The notes beneath the pieces are model-generated. The model was not told the origin of the DNA. It ran no database searches and saw only the letters and a program-made list of their open reading frames with translations. From the NCBI RefSeq assembly GCF_036227485.1, contig NZ_CP109479.1:2046001-2110000 (forward strand): DNA of 64,000 nt, written 5' to 3'. The position numbers were made by a program, and so were the translations under genes. Source of the stretch: Streptomyces sp. NBC_01451. Its GTDB lineage: Bacteria; Actinomycetota; Actinomycetes; Streptomycetales; Streptomycetaceae. Each line of letters opens with the position of its first letter. Within the stretch, counting starts at the first letter, position 1. Below, piece by piece: positions 34,530-44,400 of this stretch.

Positions 34530-35456
34530 TCAGTACTCCAGCCGCTCGCGCCGGCCCAGCCGCAGCACGAGGGCCGCGAAGGCCAGCGTGACGACGAGCA
34601 GGGCGACCCCGATGGTGGTTGCGTAGGCGGCCTGACCGTCGCGGAAGGCCTTCTGGTAGACGTACAGGACCATGACGGTCGTCGAGTAGTCCGGTCCGCC
34701 GGGCCCGGTCGTCATGATCTGGACGACCGCGAACGACTCGGCGCCCAGCGCGAGGATGCCCATGTAGACCCAGCCGGACTGCACGGTGTCCCACAGCAGC
34801 GGCAGGGTGATCCGGAAGAACGTGGTGGCCCGGCCGGCGCCGTCGAGCAGCGCGGCCTCGTAGAGGTCCGCCGGGATCGACGCCATGCCCGCGGAGAAGA
34901 GCACCACGAAGAAGCCGACCGTCGACCAGACCAGCACCGCCATGACGCACCACAGGGCGAGACCCGGGTCGCCCAGCCAGAGCGGCTGGACGCTGTCGAG
35001 TCCGATGCCGCGCAGCAGCGAGTTGATCGCGCCGCTGTCCGGGTTGTACGCGAAGGCGAACAGCAGCGCGACGATCGCGATCGACAGCACCTGCGGAAAG
35101 AAGTAGACGATTTTGTAGAACGAGGAACCGCGGACCCCGGAAATCACCGGTCCGCCACGGCGCCGCTTCCCGCCCACATTGATCATGAAGGCGAAGAACA
35201 GCGCCAGACTGATCGTCAACAGCGGCAGCACCAACGCGAACAGCAGGCTGTGCTGCAACGACTTCCAGAAGATGTCGTCGTCGAACATCCTCTCGTAGTT
35301 GTCGAAGCCCACCATCTTGAATTCCGGGCTCAGTCCGGTCCAGTCCGTGAACGAGTAATAGATGGACTGGATGAACGGCCAGATGACGAAAAGCGCGTAC
35401 AGCCCGAGAGGGACCGACAGAAATCCCACGATGAAGCGGTACTTGCCGTGCTGCAT
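34530..35456 (-). CDS. ngcF: Chitooligosaccharide ABC transporter permease NgcF-like
   Basis: The 308-aa MalF-type permease has about six spans and an EAA loop YEAALLDGAGRATTFFRITL. It pairs with NgcG. ATG 35456 is preferred because GGGG at 35466-35469 is 9 nt upstream; GTG 35462 would add two residues. It follows ngcE by 60 bp. No ATPase gene is present, consistent with use of the shared MsiK ATPase. Confidence 0.88.
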   Translation of the reverse strand: MQHGKYRFIVGFLSVPLGLYALFVIWPFIQSIYYSFTDWTGLSPEFKMVGFDNYERMFDDDIFWKSLQHSLLFALVLPLLTISLALFFAFMINVGGKRRRGGPVISGVRGSSFYKIVYFFPQVLSIAIVALLFAFAYNPDSGAINSLLRGIGLDSVQPLWLGDPGLALWCVMAVLVWSTVGFFVVLFSAGMASIPADLYEAALLDGAGRATTFFRITLPLLWDTVQSGWVYMGILALGAESFAVVQIMTTGPGGPDYSTTVMVLYVYQKAFRDGQAAYATTIGVALLVVTLAFAALVLRLGRRERLEY

Positions 35457-35516
35457 TACCACAGACCCCGTTCCGTGCGCGGGTGCCGCCGCTGGTGACA
35501 GTTCATCGGCTTCTGA

Positions 35517-37013
35517 TCACTGGTGCTTGTAGTGCTTGATCGACGTGTCCTTCGCGGTCGCGTCGGCGAAGGCCTGGATCTTCTTGATGGCCTCGGCCGG
35601 GGTGAGCCGCCCGGCCATCATCTCGCCGAGCCCGGAGACCCCGATCTGCTCCTTCTGGAGCTGCACGTACCAGTCCTGCAGGCGCGGGTTGACGACGTTG
35701 TCGCCGGCCTTCTCCAGCGCCGCCACACCCGACTTGAGGCCCGGGGTGAGGGTGATGCCGTCGGTACCGCCGTTGTACGCGGTCAGCGACTTGACCTTCG
35801 TGGTGAAGTTCTTCGAGGAGGCCTCGCTGAGCATGATGCGCAGCTGCTCCATGCCGCCCGCGGTGTTCTTCGCCTTGGCCGGGACGATGAACGGCTCACC
35901 GCCGGAGGCCCAGATCGTGCCGAACGGCAGCTTGTCGGAGCTGTCGATGCCGGTCGGCGCGGAGACTGCGAGGTCGAAGTCGGCGGGGATGACGTTGGCC
36001 GACTCGTTCTCCACCCAGGAGCCGTTCGGGATGAACAGCGCCTTGCCCTTGGCCCACGCGGTCTGCGACTGGATGTGGTCGAGACCGGGGGTGCCCTTGA
36101 GGACGTAGCCCTTCTTGTAGAGCTCGTAGTACGCCTCGAAACAGGCCTTGACAGCCGGGGCCTTCCAGGCGTTGGGCTCCAGGTTGTCGATCGCGTCGAG
36201 GACCTCGACCCCGCCGACCTTGCCGATCATCGCGTAGAGCGAGAAGGGCAGGTAGTACGGGTACTTGCCCGCGTAGGTCCAGCCGGCGATGCCCTTTTTC
36301 TTGGCCTTCTCGCACACGGCGAGCATCTCGTCCCACGTCTCCGGGTAGGTGGCGTCGAGCGAGTCGAGGGCCTTCTGGGAGTACCAGACGCCGTACACCG
36401 TGTAGGCGTAGTACATGATCCACACCGGGTCGCCGTCGAGCTGGCCCATCTCGACGATGCCCGGCCGCAGTGTGTCGCGGACCTTCTTGTCCGGGTCGTC
36501 GTAGGACGGGGCGTCCAGCAGCGGGGTGAGGTCGGCGAGCTGGTTCTTGCCCGCCAGGACCCCCATGTCCATCTGCTCGGCGCCGGAGTTGTCGATGAGG
36601 TCCGGCGGGGTGCCCTGGTTGAAGCGGGGCTGGAGCGTGGACTGGATCTTCTGGGTGGCGGAGAACTTGACCTTCGCCTTCGGGAAGTTCTGCTCGTAGA
36701 TCTTGACCGCGTCCTCGGCGTACTCCTTGCCGAAGCCGCCGTCGAAGAGCACGAACTCCATCTGCGCGGTGTCGTTGACCGCCAGGGGGTTCTTCGCGGT
36801 CTTCGTACCCGCCTTGGCCTTGTCCTCGTCGCCTCCGCCGCTGCTCGCACAGGAGGCCAGGAAGCTCATCGTGGGGACGGAGATCAGGCCGAGCGCCGCT
36901 GACCGTTTGATCAGGTCGCGGCGGCCGAGGCCGGTGGCCGTGGTGCCAGTGGTGGTGCTGGTGGTACCGGTGGTGCGGTCGGGGGTGCGGCTCTCGTCGG
37001 AAGTGGATCCCAT
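35517..37013 (-). CDS. ngcE: N-acetylglucosamine/chitooligosaccharide-binding lipoprotein NgcE-like
   Basis: The 498-aa receptor has a long Thr-rich N-terminus, then a twin-arginine signal GLGRRDLIKRSAALGL and a lipobox in SFLASCASSG, so it is probably exported folded and then lipidated. The body is a CUT1 sugar-binding fold rich in aromatics, for example VWIMYYAYTVYGVWY, suited to stacking on GlcNAc rings. ATG 37013 is preferred over an in-frame TTG at 37019. A dre-like DasR site about 210 bp upstream fits control by the GlcNAc-responsive regulator. The ligand is inferred from family and synteny. Confidence 0.88.
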   Translation of the reverse strand: MGSTSDESRTPDRTTGTTSTTTGTTATGLGRRDLIKRSAALGLISVPTMSFLASCASSGGGDEDKAKAGTKTAKNPLAVNDTAQMEFVLFDGGFGKEYAEDAVKIYEQNFPKAKVKFSATQKIQSTLQPRFNQGTPPDLIDNSGAEQMDMGVLAGKNQLADLTPLLDAPSYDDPDKKVRDTLRPGIVEMGQLDGDPVWIMYYAYTVYGVWYSQKALDSLDATYPETWDEMLAVCEKAKKKGIAGWTYAGKYPYYLPFSLYAMIGKVGGVEVLDAIDNLEPNAWKAPAVKACFEAYYELYKKGYVLKGTPGLDHIQSQTAWAKGKALFIPNGSWVENESANVIPADFDLAVSAPTGIDSSDKLPFGTIWASGGEPFIVPAKAKNTAGGMEQLRIMLSEASSKNFTTKVKSLTAYNGGTDGITLTPGLKSGVAALEKAGDNVVNPRLQDWYVQLQKEQIGVSGLGEMMAGRLTPAEAIKKIQAFADATAKDTSIKHYKHQ

Positions 37014-37224
37014 GCTCAAGTCCTCGCCTTCTCCAGGACTCAGGCGGTGAACCGGATCCTCCCGGCACCGCGATCGGGTCGAACTGGGTCGTGCAGGAAG
37101 TACTTAGTGCGTGATGCGCCCTGATCAGAGGGAATACCCGGCGGGCCGCGCGTTCAGCACGTCAAACCACCCTTCCGGCTCCCCTCACACCTGATGTCGG
37201 CCGGTCGAACAGTGGCAGCTGCCG

Positions 37225-37240
37225 ACAGGTATAGTCCACT
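37225..37240 (-). promoter_or_regulatory. DasR-responsive element (dre)-like site
   Basis: On the minus strand AGTGGACTATACCTGT matches 13 of 16 positions of the dre consensus A(G/C)TGGTCTAGACCA(G/C)T. It lies between divergent ngcE and the first GH92 gene, 212 bp before ngcE. Confidence 0.6.
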
Positions 37241-37431
37241 TCCCGTCAAAGGGGCAAGATCGAAAGCAGGGTTGGTCGCGGGTCTTTTCCGAGTTGAGAC
37301 CTCGCGGAAATATGTGGACGGCGCGCGTCCCTTCGCGCGAAAAATTCGCGATATTGGGCCCGAATGCCACACCCAACGCCCTTGACACCACTGACCACTT
37401 GACTCCCTACTGGTTCCTGCGCAGCCAAGGT
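37241..37431. other. Rest of the ngcE / GH92 divergent intergenic region
   Basis: No gene is supported here. A TTGACA-like hexamer occurs at 37382-37387 on the plus strand, but no good -10 follows at 17 bp, so the promoter call is weak. Confidence 0.35.
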
Positions 37432-37443
37432 GACAACGTTGTC
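37432..37443. promoter_or_regulatory. Palindromic operator of the first GH92 gene
   Basis: GACAACGTTGTC is a perfect 12-bp palindrome with a central CG, 25 bp before the GH92 start codon at 37468. The identical sequence occurs at 44908-44919 upstream of the second GH92 gene. The shape suits a LacI-type repressor encoded outside the window. Confidence 0.7.
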
Positions 37444-37467
37444 CAGCGGCAGGGAGGGTGCTCTCGC

Positions 37468-40400
37468 ATGCGGCAGGGAGTTCGATGCAGGGCTCGGTAC
37501 GGATGGCGGTTCGGATCAATTCCGGCCATCGCGGCAGTGTTCGCACTGGTGATCGGCGGACAAGGTGCGGCGACCGCCATGCCGGTCACCGCACCGGCCG
37601 CGGACCGGGAGTTCGCCTCCTCGTTCGAGGCGGGTGAGCCGGCGCCGGACTGGCTGAACACCGTCGACACCGGGCCGGACGGCACGAAGCGGGCCTCGGG
37701 TGTCGACGGCGGCTACAGCAGCGGCATTCCGGGCAATGTGACCGACCATGTGACGGACGTACGGGCGAGCGGCGAGAACACCGGCGGGGGCGAGGTGAAG
37801 GAGAACCTCGTCGACGGTGTGCCGGGGACCAAATGGCTGACGTTCGCTTCGACCGGCTGGGCCGAGTTCGACCTGGACGAGCCGGTCCGGGTGCTCACCT
37901 ACGCTCTGACCTCGGCCAACGACCACGCCGAGCGCGACCCTGCCGACTGGACGCTCCAGGGCTCGGCGGACGGGACGACGGGCTGGAGGACCCTCGACAG
38001 CCGCACGGGCGAGACGTTCGCCGAACGGTTCCGGACCAGGTCGTACGACCTGTCCTCGCCTGCCGAGTACCGGCACTTCCGGCTCGACATCGGGCGGAAC
38101 AACGGGGGCGCCATCACGCAGCTCGCCGATGTCCAGTTCTCGACGGGCAGCGCCGACACGCCCGTGCCCCGGGACATGCTGTCGCTGGTCGACCGCGGCC
38201 CGAGCGGCTCACCGACCGCGAAGGCGCGCGCCGGTTTCACGGGCAAACGGGCGCTGCGGTACGCCGGGACACACCGGGCGGCCGGACGGGCGTACTCGGC
38301 CAACAAGGTGTTCGACGTGAATGTGGCCGTCGACCGGGACACCGAGCTGTCGTACCGGATCTTCCCCTCGATGGCGGACGGCGATCTCGACTACGACGCC
38401 ACGAACGTGTCGGTGGACCTGGTCTTCACGGACGGCACCCTTCTGAGTGAACTTCGGGCGGTCGACCAGCACGGGTTCGCGCTGACGCCGCAGGGGCAGG
38501 GCGCGGCCAAGGGGCTGTACGTCAACCAGTGGAACCATGTCGCCTCGCGGATCGGGGCGGTGGCGCAGGGCAGGACCGTCGACCGCGTGCTGGTGGCGTA
38601 CGACTCGCCGGCCGGTCCCGCGAGGTTCCGGGGCTGGATCGACGACGTGACGCTCCGGTCCGTCGCCCCCGAGCCGCCTCGGGAACACCTGTCCGACTAC
38701 GCGGTGACGACGCGGGGCACCAACTCCAGCGGCGGCTTCTCCCGGGGCAACGACTTCCCGGCGACGGCCGTGCCGCACGGCTTCAACTTCTGGACGCCGG
38801 TGACCAACGCGGGGTCGCTGAGCTGGCTGTACGACTACGCGCGGGCCAACAACGCCGACAACCTGCCGACGATCCAGGCGTTCAGCGCGAGCCATGAGCC
38901 GAGCCCCTGGATGGGCGACCGGCAGACCTTCCAGGTGATGCCGTCGGCCGCCGCCGGCACCCCGGACACCGGCCGCACGGCACGGGCGCTGGCCTTCCGG
39001 CACGAGAACGAGACCGCGCGGCCCTACTACTACGGGGTGCGGTTCGAGAACGGCGTCAGGGCCGAGATGACCCCGACCGACCACGCGGCGGTCCTGCGCT
39101 TCACCTACCCCGGCGCCGACGCGAGCGTCCTGTTCGACAACGTCACCGACCAGGCCGGTCTGACCCTCGACCAGGACAACGGCACCTTCACCGGCTACTC
39201 GGACGTGAAGTCGGGACTGTCGACGGGGGCGACCCGGCTGTTCGTGTACGGGGAGTTCGACGACGACGCGGTGGTCACGGAGGGGTCGTCGAGCGGGGTC
39301 AAGGGCTATCTCCGGTTCAGGGCGCCGACCGGGGTGGTGACACTGCGGCTGGCCACCTCGCTCATCAGTGTCGAGCAGGCCAGGGCCAATCTGCGTCAGG
39401 AGATTCCGGAGGGTACGTCCTTCGAGGCGGTGCGGGCCGCCGCGCAGCGGCAGTGGGACGGGCTGCTCGGGAAGGTCGAGGTGGAGGGGGCGACGCCGGA
39501 CCAGCTGACGACGCTGTACTCCAGCCTGTACCGGCTGTATCTGTACCCCAACTCCGGCTTCGAGAAGGTCGGTTCGAAGTACCAGTACGCGTCGCCGTTC
39601 TCCCCGATGCCGGGTCCCGACACCCCGACGCATACCGGGGCGAGGATCGTGGACGGCAAGGTGTACGTCAACAACGGCTTCTGGGACACGTATCGGACGA
39701 CGTGGCCGGCCTACTCGCTCCTGACGCCCCGTCAGGCGGGCGAGATGGTCGACGGGTTCGTGCAGCAGTACAAGGACGGCGGCTGGACCTCGCGCTGGTC
39801 CTCCCCCGGGTACGCCGACCTGATGACGGGCACCTCGTCGGACGTGGCGTTCGCCGACGCCTATGTGAAGGGCGTCGGTTTCGACGCGAGGTCGGCGTAC
39901 GACGCGGCCGTGAAGAACGCGACCGTCGTGCCCCCGACGTCGGGGGTGGGCCGCAAGGGCATGGCGACCTCGCCCTTCCTCGGCTACACGAGCACCGAGA
40001 CCCGTGAGGGCCTGTCCTGGGCGCTGGAGGGCTACCTCAACGACTACGGCATCGCCCGGATGGGCCAGGAGCTGTACCGGGAGACGGGGCAGCAACGGTA
40101 CAGGGAGGAGTCCGAGTACTTCCTCAACCGGGCCCAGGACTATGTCCAGTTGTTCGACGTCAGGGCCGGCTTCTTCCAGGGCCGGAACGCGCGGGGCGAC
40201 TGGCGGGTGGAGTCGTCGGCGTACGATCCGCGGGTCTGGGGCCACGACTACACGGAGACGAACGGCTGGGGTTACGCCTTCACCGCCCCGCAGGACAGCC
40301 GGGGCCTGGCCAACCTGTACGGCGGCCGGGCGGGTCTCGCGGACAAGCTCGACGAGTACTTCGAGACCCCGGAGACGGCCTCACCGGAGTTCGTGGGCTC

Positions 40401-41289
40401 GTACAAGGGGGTCATCCACGAGATGACGGAGGCCCGGGACGTCCGGATGGGCATGTACGGCCACTCCAACCAGGTGGCCCACCACGTGAACTACATGTAC
40501 GACGCGGCGGGCCGGCCCTGGAAGACGCAGAAGAACGTCCGCGAGGTCCTGTCCCGTCTCTACACGGGCAGCGAGATCGGCCAGGGCTACCACGGCGACG
40601 AGGACAACGGCGAGCAGTCGGCCTGGTACCTGTTCTCGGCGCTCGGCTTCTATCCGCTGGTCATGGGCAGCGGCGAATACGCCATCGGCTCCCCGCTGTT
40701 CACCAGGGCGACCGTCCATCTGGAGAACGGGCGGGACCTGGTGGTCAAGGCCCCGGACAACAGCGCGCGGAACGTGTACGTCCAGGGCCTGAGGGTCAAC
40801 GGCCTTCCCTGGACGTCCACTTCACTCCCCCACTCGCTCGTCTCCCGGGGCGGAACCCTGGAGTTCGACATGGGCCCCGAGCCCTCGGTCTGGGGCGCGG
40901 CCAAGGGCGCGGCCCCGGTGTCGATCACCCAGGACGACGAGGTGCCGACGCCACGGGCGGACGTGGTGACCGGCGGGGGAGCCCTGTTCGACAACACGTC
41001 GGCGACCGACGCGACGGTGACGTCCGTGAACCTGCCGGTCGCCGGTGACACGGAGGCCGTTCAGTACACGCTGACGTCCTCGGACCGCACCGGGGCCCCG
41101 ACGGGCTGGAAGCTCCAGGGCTCCCCCGACGGCACGAACTGGCGGACGCTGGACCGGCGTTCCGGCGAATCGTTCAGGTGGGACCGGCAGACCCGGGCGT
41201 TCTCCGTGGCGTCCGTGGGCTCGTACGCGCGGTACCGGCTGGTCCTCGACGACGAGTCGACGCTGGCGGAGGTGGAGCTGCTGGGCTGA
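37468..41289 (+). CDS. Secreted GH92 glycosidase with discoidin domains and Gln in place of the acid Glu
   Basis: The 1273-aa protein has a signal peptide (about 1-37, ending GAATA), a discoidin/F5-8C domain (about 75-170), a beta-sandwich linker domain (about 185-400), the GH92 alpha-mannosidase catalytic region (about 405-1130) and a C-terminal discoidin domain (about 1150-1273). GH92 blocks are clear, for example GHDYTETNGWGYAFT and YHGDEDNGEQSAWYLFSALG. Where family members have Asn-Glu-Pro with the catalytic acid, this protein reads HSNQVAHHV, with Gln1002 (codon 40471-40473). The family includes mannosyl-phosphate uncapping enzymes with this change (CcMan5, as remembered), so it may cleave Man-alpha-1-phosphate linkages rather than ordinary mannosides. 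GGGAGGG about 9 nt upstream fixes the ATG. Confidence 0.88.
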   Translation: MRQGVRCRARYGWRFGSIPAIAAVFALVIGGQGAATAMPVTAPAADREFASSFEAGEPAPDWLNTVDTGPDGTKRASGVDGGYSSGIPGNVTDHVTDVRASGENTGGGEVKENLVDGVPGTKWLTFASTGWAEFDLDEPVRVLTYALTSANDHAERDPADWTLQGSADGTTGWRTLDSRTGETFAERFRTRSYDLSSPAEYRHFRLDIGRNNGGAITQLADVQFSTGSADTPVPRDMLSLVDRGPSGSPTAKARAGFTGKRALRYAGTHRAAGRAYSANKVFDVNVAVDRDTELSYRIFPSMADGDLDYDATNVSVDLVFTDGTLLSELRAVDQHGFALTPQGQGAAKGLYVNQWNHVASRIGAVAQGRTVDRVLVAYDSPAGPARFRGWIDDVTLRSVAPEPPREHLSDYAVTTRGTNSSGGFSRGNDFPATAVPHGFNFWTPVTNAGSLSWLYDYARANNADNLPTIQAFSASHEPSPWMGDRQTFQVMPSAAAGTPDTGRTARALAFRHENETARPYYYGVRFENGVRAEMTPTDHAAVLRFTYPGADASVLFDNVTDQAGLTLDQDNGTFTGYSDVKSGLSTGATRLFVYGEFDDDAVVTEGSSSGVKGYLRFRAPTGVVTLRLATSLISVEQARANLRQEIPEGTSFEAVRAAAQRQWDGLLGKVEVEGATPDQLTTLYSSLYRLYLYPNSGFEKVGSKYQYASPFSPMPGPDTPTHTGARIVDGKVYVNNGFWDTYRTTWPAYSLLTPRQAGEMVDGFVQQYKDGGWTSRWSSPGYADLMTGTSSDVAFADAYVKGVGFDARSAYDAAVKNATVVPPTSGVGRKGMATSPFLGYTSTETREGLSWALEGYLNDYGIARMGQELYRETGQQRYREESEYFLNRAQDYVQLFDVRAGFFQGRNARGDWRVESSAYDPRVWGHDYTETNGWGYAFTAPQDSRGLANLYGGRAGLADKLDEYFETPETASPEFVGSYKGVIHEMTEARDVRMGMYGHSNQVAHHVNYMYDAAGRPWKTQKNVREVLSRLYTGSEIGQGYHGDEDNGEQSAWYLFSALGFYPLVMGSGEYAIGSPLFTRATVHLENGRDLVVKAPDNSARNVYVQGLRVNGLPWTSTSLPHSLVSRGGTLEFDMGPEPSVWGAAKGAAPVSITQDDEVPTPRADVVTGGGALFDNTSATDATVTSVNLPVAGDTEAVQYTLTSSDRTGAPTGWKLQGSPDGTNWRTLDRRSGESFRWDRQTRAFSVASVGSYARYRLVLDDESTLAEVELLG

Positions 41290-41310
41290 CCGGTGGTGGA
41301 GGTGCGGTGG

Positions 41311-41348
41311 AGCGGGCTCCGGGGGAATCGCACGGCTCCGGGCCCGCT
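41311..41348. terminator. Hairpin between the convergent GH92 genes
   Basis: A stem of about 9 bp (41311-41319 with 41340-41348, one G-T pair) occupies the 117-bp gap between the two convergent GH92 stop codons. It is the only termination signal seen there. Confidence 0.5.
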
Positions 41349-41406
41349 TCGTCGTTCAGGGCTCGGGGAGGCGGGACAGCGACCGGCGGGTCCACCAGGG
41401 CGACGG

Positions 41407-44400
41407 TCAGGCGGTCCCGAGAGTGAAGATGTGCAGGTCGGTGTCGGCCGGGAGGCGGACGCTCGCGATGCGCCGGCCCGCCGGTGCCTGGAAGGGGCTG
41501 GTGGCGAAGACGTATGTCGGGACCGGGTCCCGGCCCGCTCCCGAGACGTTCCGGTACGCGGTCCTGGCGACGACCTCGTTGCCGTACCGGACGGTTCCCG
41601 TGCCGCCGCCGAGGGTCCAGTCGGTGAGGGCCAGGTCGACCGTGTCGGTGGTGCCGTCGGTGTAGGTGACGGTCGCCCGGGTCCGCCGGTCGCCGAAGAC
41701 CGCGCTGCCGATGAACGACAACTGGGCTGCCGGCGCCTGGAGTCGGATGGACTGGCTGGTCGCGGACGCGTTGTCCGGCCGGCCCGGCGGTGAGCTCGGC
41801 CAGGTGAAGGTCGGGCCCGACGCCAGCCGGCCCCGCGTGCCCGGGGGCAGGCCGGCCGCTGTCAGGGCCTGGCGCGAGTAGCTCCGGCCGCCGCCGTCGT
41901 AGTCGGCCTCGGTGTGGTCGCCGGTGTCGTCGGAGATGCCCGTGTTGTTGTACGCGGCGAGGAGGGAGCCGGGGGCTGCCACGGTGAGGGCGATCGGCTG
42001 CTCGTACGCCGTTTCCGTCGACGTGACCTTGATCCTCGCCTCGTGGAAGCCCTGCTCGGCGGCGGGCTGTGCGGTGAGTGTGATCCGCCGGGTGCCGTCG
42101 ACCACCGTTCCGGAGGCGGGAGTTGCCGTTACGCCGACCGGGGTCTCCACCTCGAAGCGCACCTCCGGGCCCGGGGTGGCGGCACCCGTCAGGGACAGTG
42201 CCCGGATGTCCACCTCCGCGCTGCCGCCCGGTGCGAGCGTCGCCGTGGTGGGGCCGACGCCGATCTGGTACGGCTGCTCGCCCGCGCGGAAGGACGGCGG
42301 GGCGTCGGACGGAGCGGTGCCCCAGGTGGGGTCCGGGGTGGCGGCGAGGGTGTAGTCCAGGGTGCCGCCGCGCCGGACGAAGGACGCCGGGAGCCAGGGG
42401 CGGTCGCTCGTGCGGCCGTTGACGGCGAGGGACCGGACGTACGGGGCGTCCGCCGCCGCTCCCTGTGCGCGGATCGAGATGTCGTTGTACGGGCGGTTGA
42501 TCTCGATCCTCGGGAACAGGGGCGAGGCCAGGACCAGTTCGGCCCGGGACGGCACCTGCGGGTACATGCCGAGCGCGGCGAAGACGTACCAGGAGGACAT
42601 CGCGCCCAGGTCGTCGTTGCCGGGGATGCCGTCCGGGCGCGTCGACCAGAGCCTGGTCATCGCCGCGCGAACCGTCTCCTGGGTTCTGTGCGGTGCGCCC
42701 GCGTAGGCGTACAGGTAGGGGACGTTGACCGAGGGCTCGTTGTCCAGCTCGGACTTCTCGCCGCCGCTGCCGGTGAGCGCCCAGGTGCCATCGGCGTGGT
42801 GGAAGAAGGCGTCCAGGCGGTCGACGGCCGTGGCGGTGCCGCCCATCGCCGCGAACAGGCCCGCCGGGTTGTGCGGGACCATCCAGGTGTACTGGGCCGC
42901 CGTACCCTCGACGAAGCCGTTGCCGGTGGCCGGGGTGAAGCCGGGAACCCAACTGCCGTCCGCCTTGCGGTCGGTGATGTAGCCGCCGCTGCGATGGGCC
43001 GCGATGTTGAAGGTGTTCTGCCACCACTGGGCACGCTTCATGAGGCTGTCCGCCGTCCTGGTCCGCCCCGCCGCGCGGGCCAGTTCGGCGAGGGCGAAGT
43101 CCGCTCCCGACATCTCCAGCGTCTCCGCGGCGCCACCCCACGCGTTGGACACCGACGGCATGTAGTGGCGTGCCAAGTACTTGTCCAGGGAGGGGCGTTG
43201 GCCGACCGAGAGGACCGGCCTGCCCACCGGGGACAGGTCCTGACGCGTCGGTGCCGTCGCCGCACGGAGCAGGGAGTCCAGCGCGCCGCGCAGGTCGAAG
43301 CGGCTGCCGCCGAAGGCGCGGATGCCGGCGAGGGAGGCGGGTGAGGGGTCGCCGTTCATGACGTGGGTGCCGCTCGCGCCGTGCAGCCAGCGGTCCCACA
43401 ACCCGCCGTTCTGGCGGGCGAGTTCGTAGAGGGACTGGGCGATGTCCGAGCCAGCGCCGGGGTCGAGGAGGGTGAGCAGCTGGACCTGGGAGCGGTAGAC
43501 GTCCCAGCCGGAGAAGGTGCCGTACTGGTGGTCGTGGCTCGCCCGGACCAGATGGACCCTGCCGTCGGCGCCCCGGTATCGGCGGTCGGCGTCGCTGATG
43601 ACGTTCGGGTGGAGGAGGGAGTGGTAGAGGGCGGTGTAGAAGGTGGTGCGTTCGGCTTCCGTGCCACCGCCGACCTTGATGGCGGCGAGCCTGTCCCGCC
43701 AGGCGAGTCGGGCCGCGTGCCGGACCGACGTGAAGGAGCGGGCCGGCGGGTTCTCGGCGGCGAGGTTGGTCTCGGCGCCCGCCCGGCTGACGTACGAGAC
43801 GCCGACCTTGACCCCCACCGGGCCCGTGCCGGGCTCGAACTCCACGTATCCGCCTGCCCCTTTGCCCGCCACGGGACGGCCGCTGTCGGCGGTGAAGCCG
43901 CCTGTTCCGCCGGCTGCCGAGGTGCTGCCCGGACTCAGCCGGTCGTCCTGCCAGGTGCCCGTCGTCTTGAAGGCGCGGTCGAAGCGGGCCGTGAAGTGCA
44001 GGGTGTAGTAGGCGCGTCGGCCTTCCGGGTCGAGGTGGCCGCAGAAGTTGCCGGAGGTGACCGAGCCGGAGACCGTGCGGGCGGCGGGGTCGATCGTGAG
44101 CGTCGAATCCGTCGAGCCCACCTCGGAGTTGGCGGTGCGGATCAGCATCGACGCCGGTCTGCCGGCCGGGTAGGTGAAGCGGGCGGAGCCCGTGCGGGCG
44201 GTCGCCGTGAGGTCGGCGGTGACCCCGGACGCCATGCCCACCCGGTAGTGGCCGGGCTCCGCCGTCTCGTCGGCGTGGCTGAAGTCGGCCGCGTACACCG
44301 CGTCCTTGGTGTCGCTCGCCGGGGAGGACGTGACCTGACCGGCGTACGGGAAGAACGGGATGTCGCCGCTGCCGCCCGCGCAGCCCGTGCCGGACATGTG

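Noticed and set aside
37382..37411. Consensus sigma-70-like promoter for the first GH92 gene
   Set aside because: TTGACA is present but no acceptable -10 hexamer lies at suitable spacing.
40441..40500. First GH92 protein as an inactive pseudoenzyme
   Set aside because: The other catalytic blocks are intact and the Glu-to-Gln change is known in a functional GH92 subgroup.
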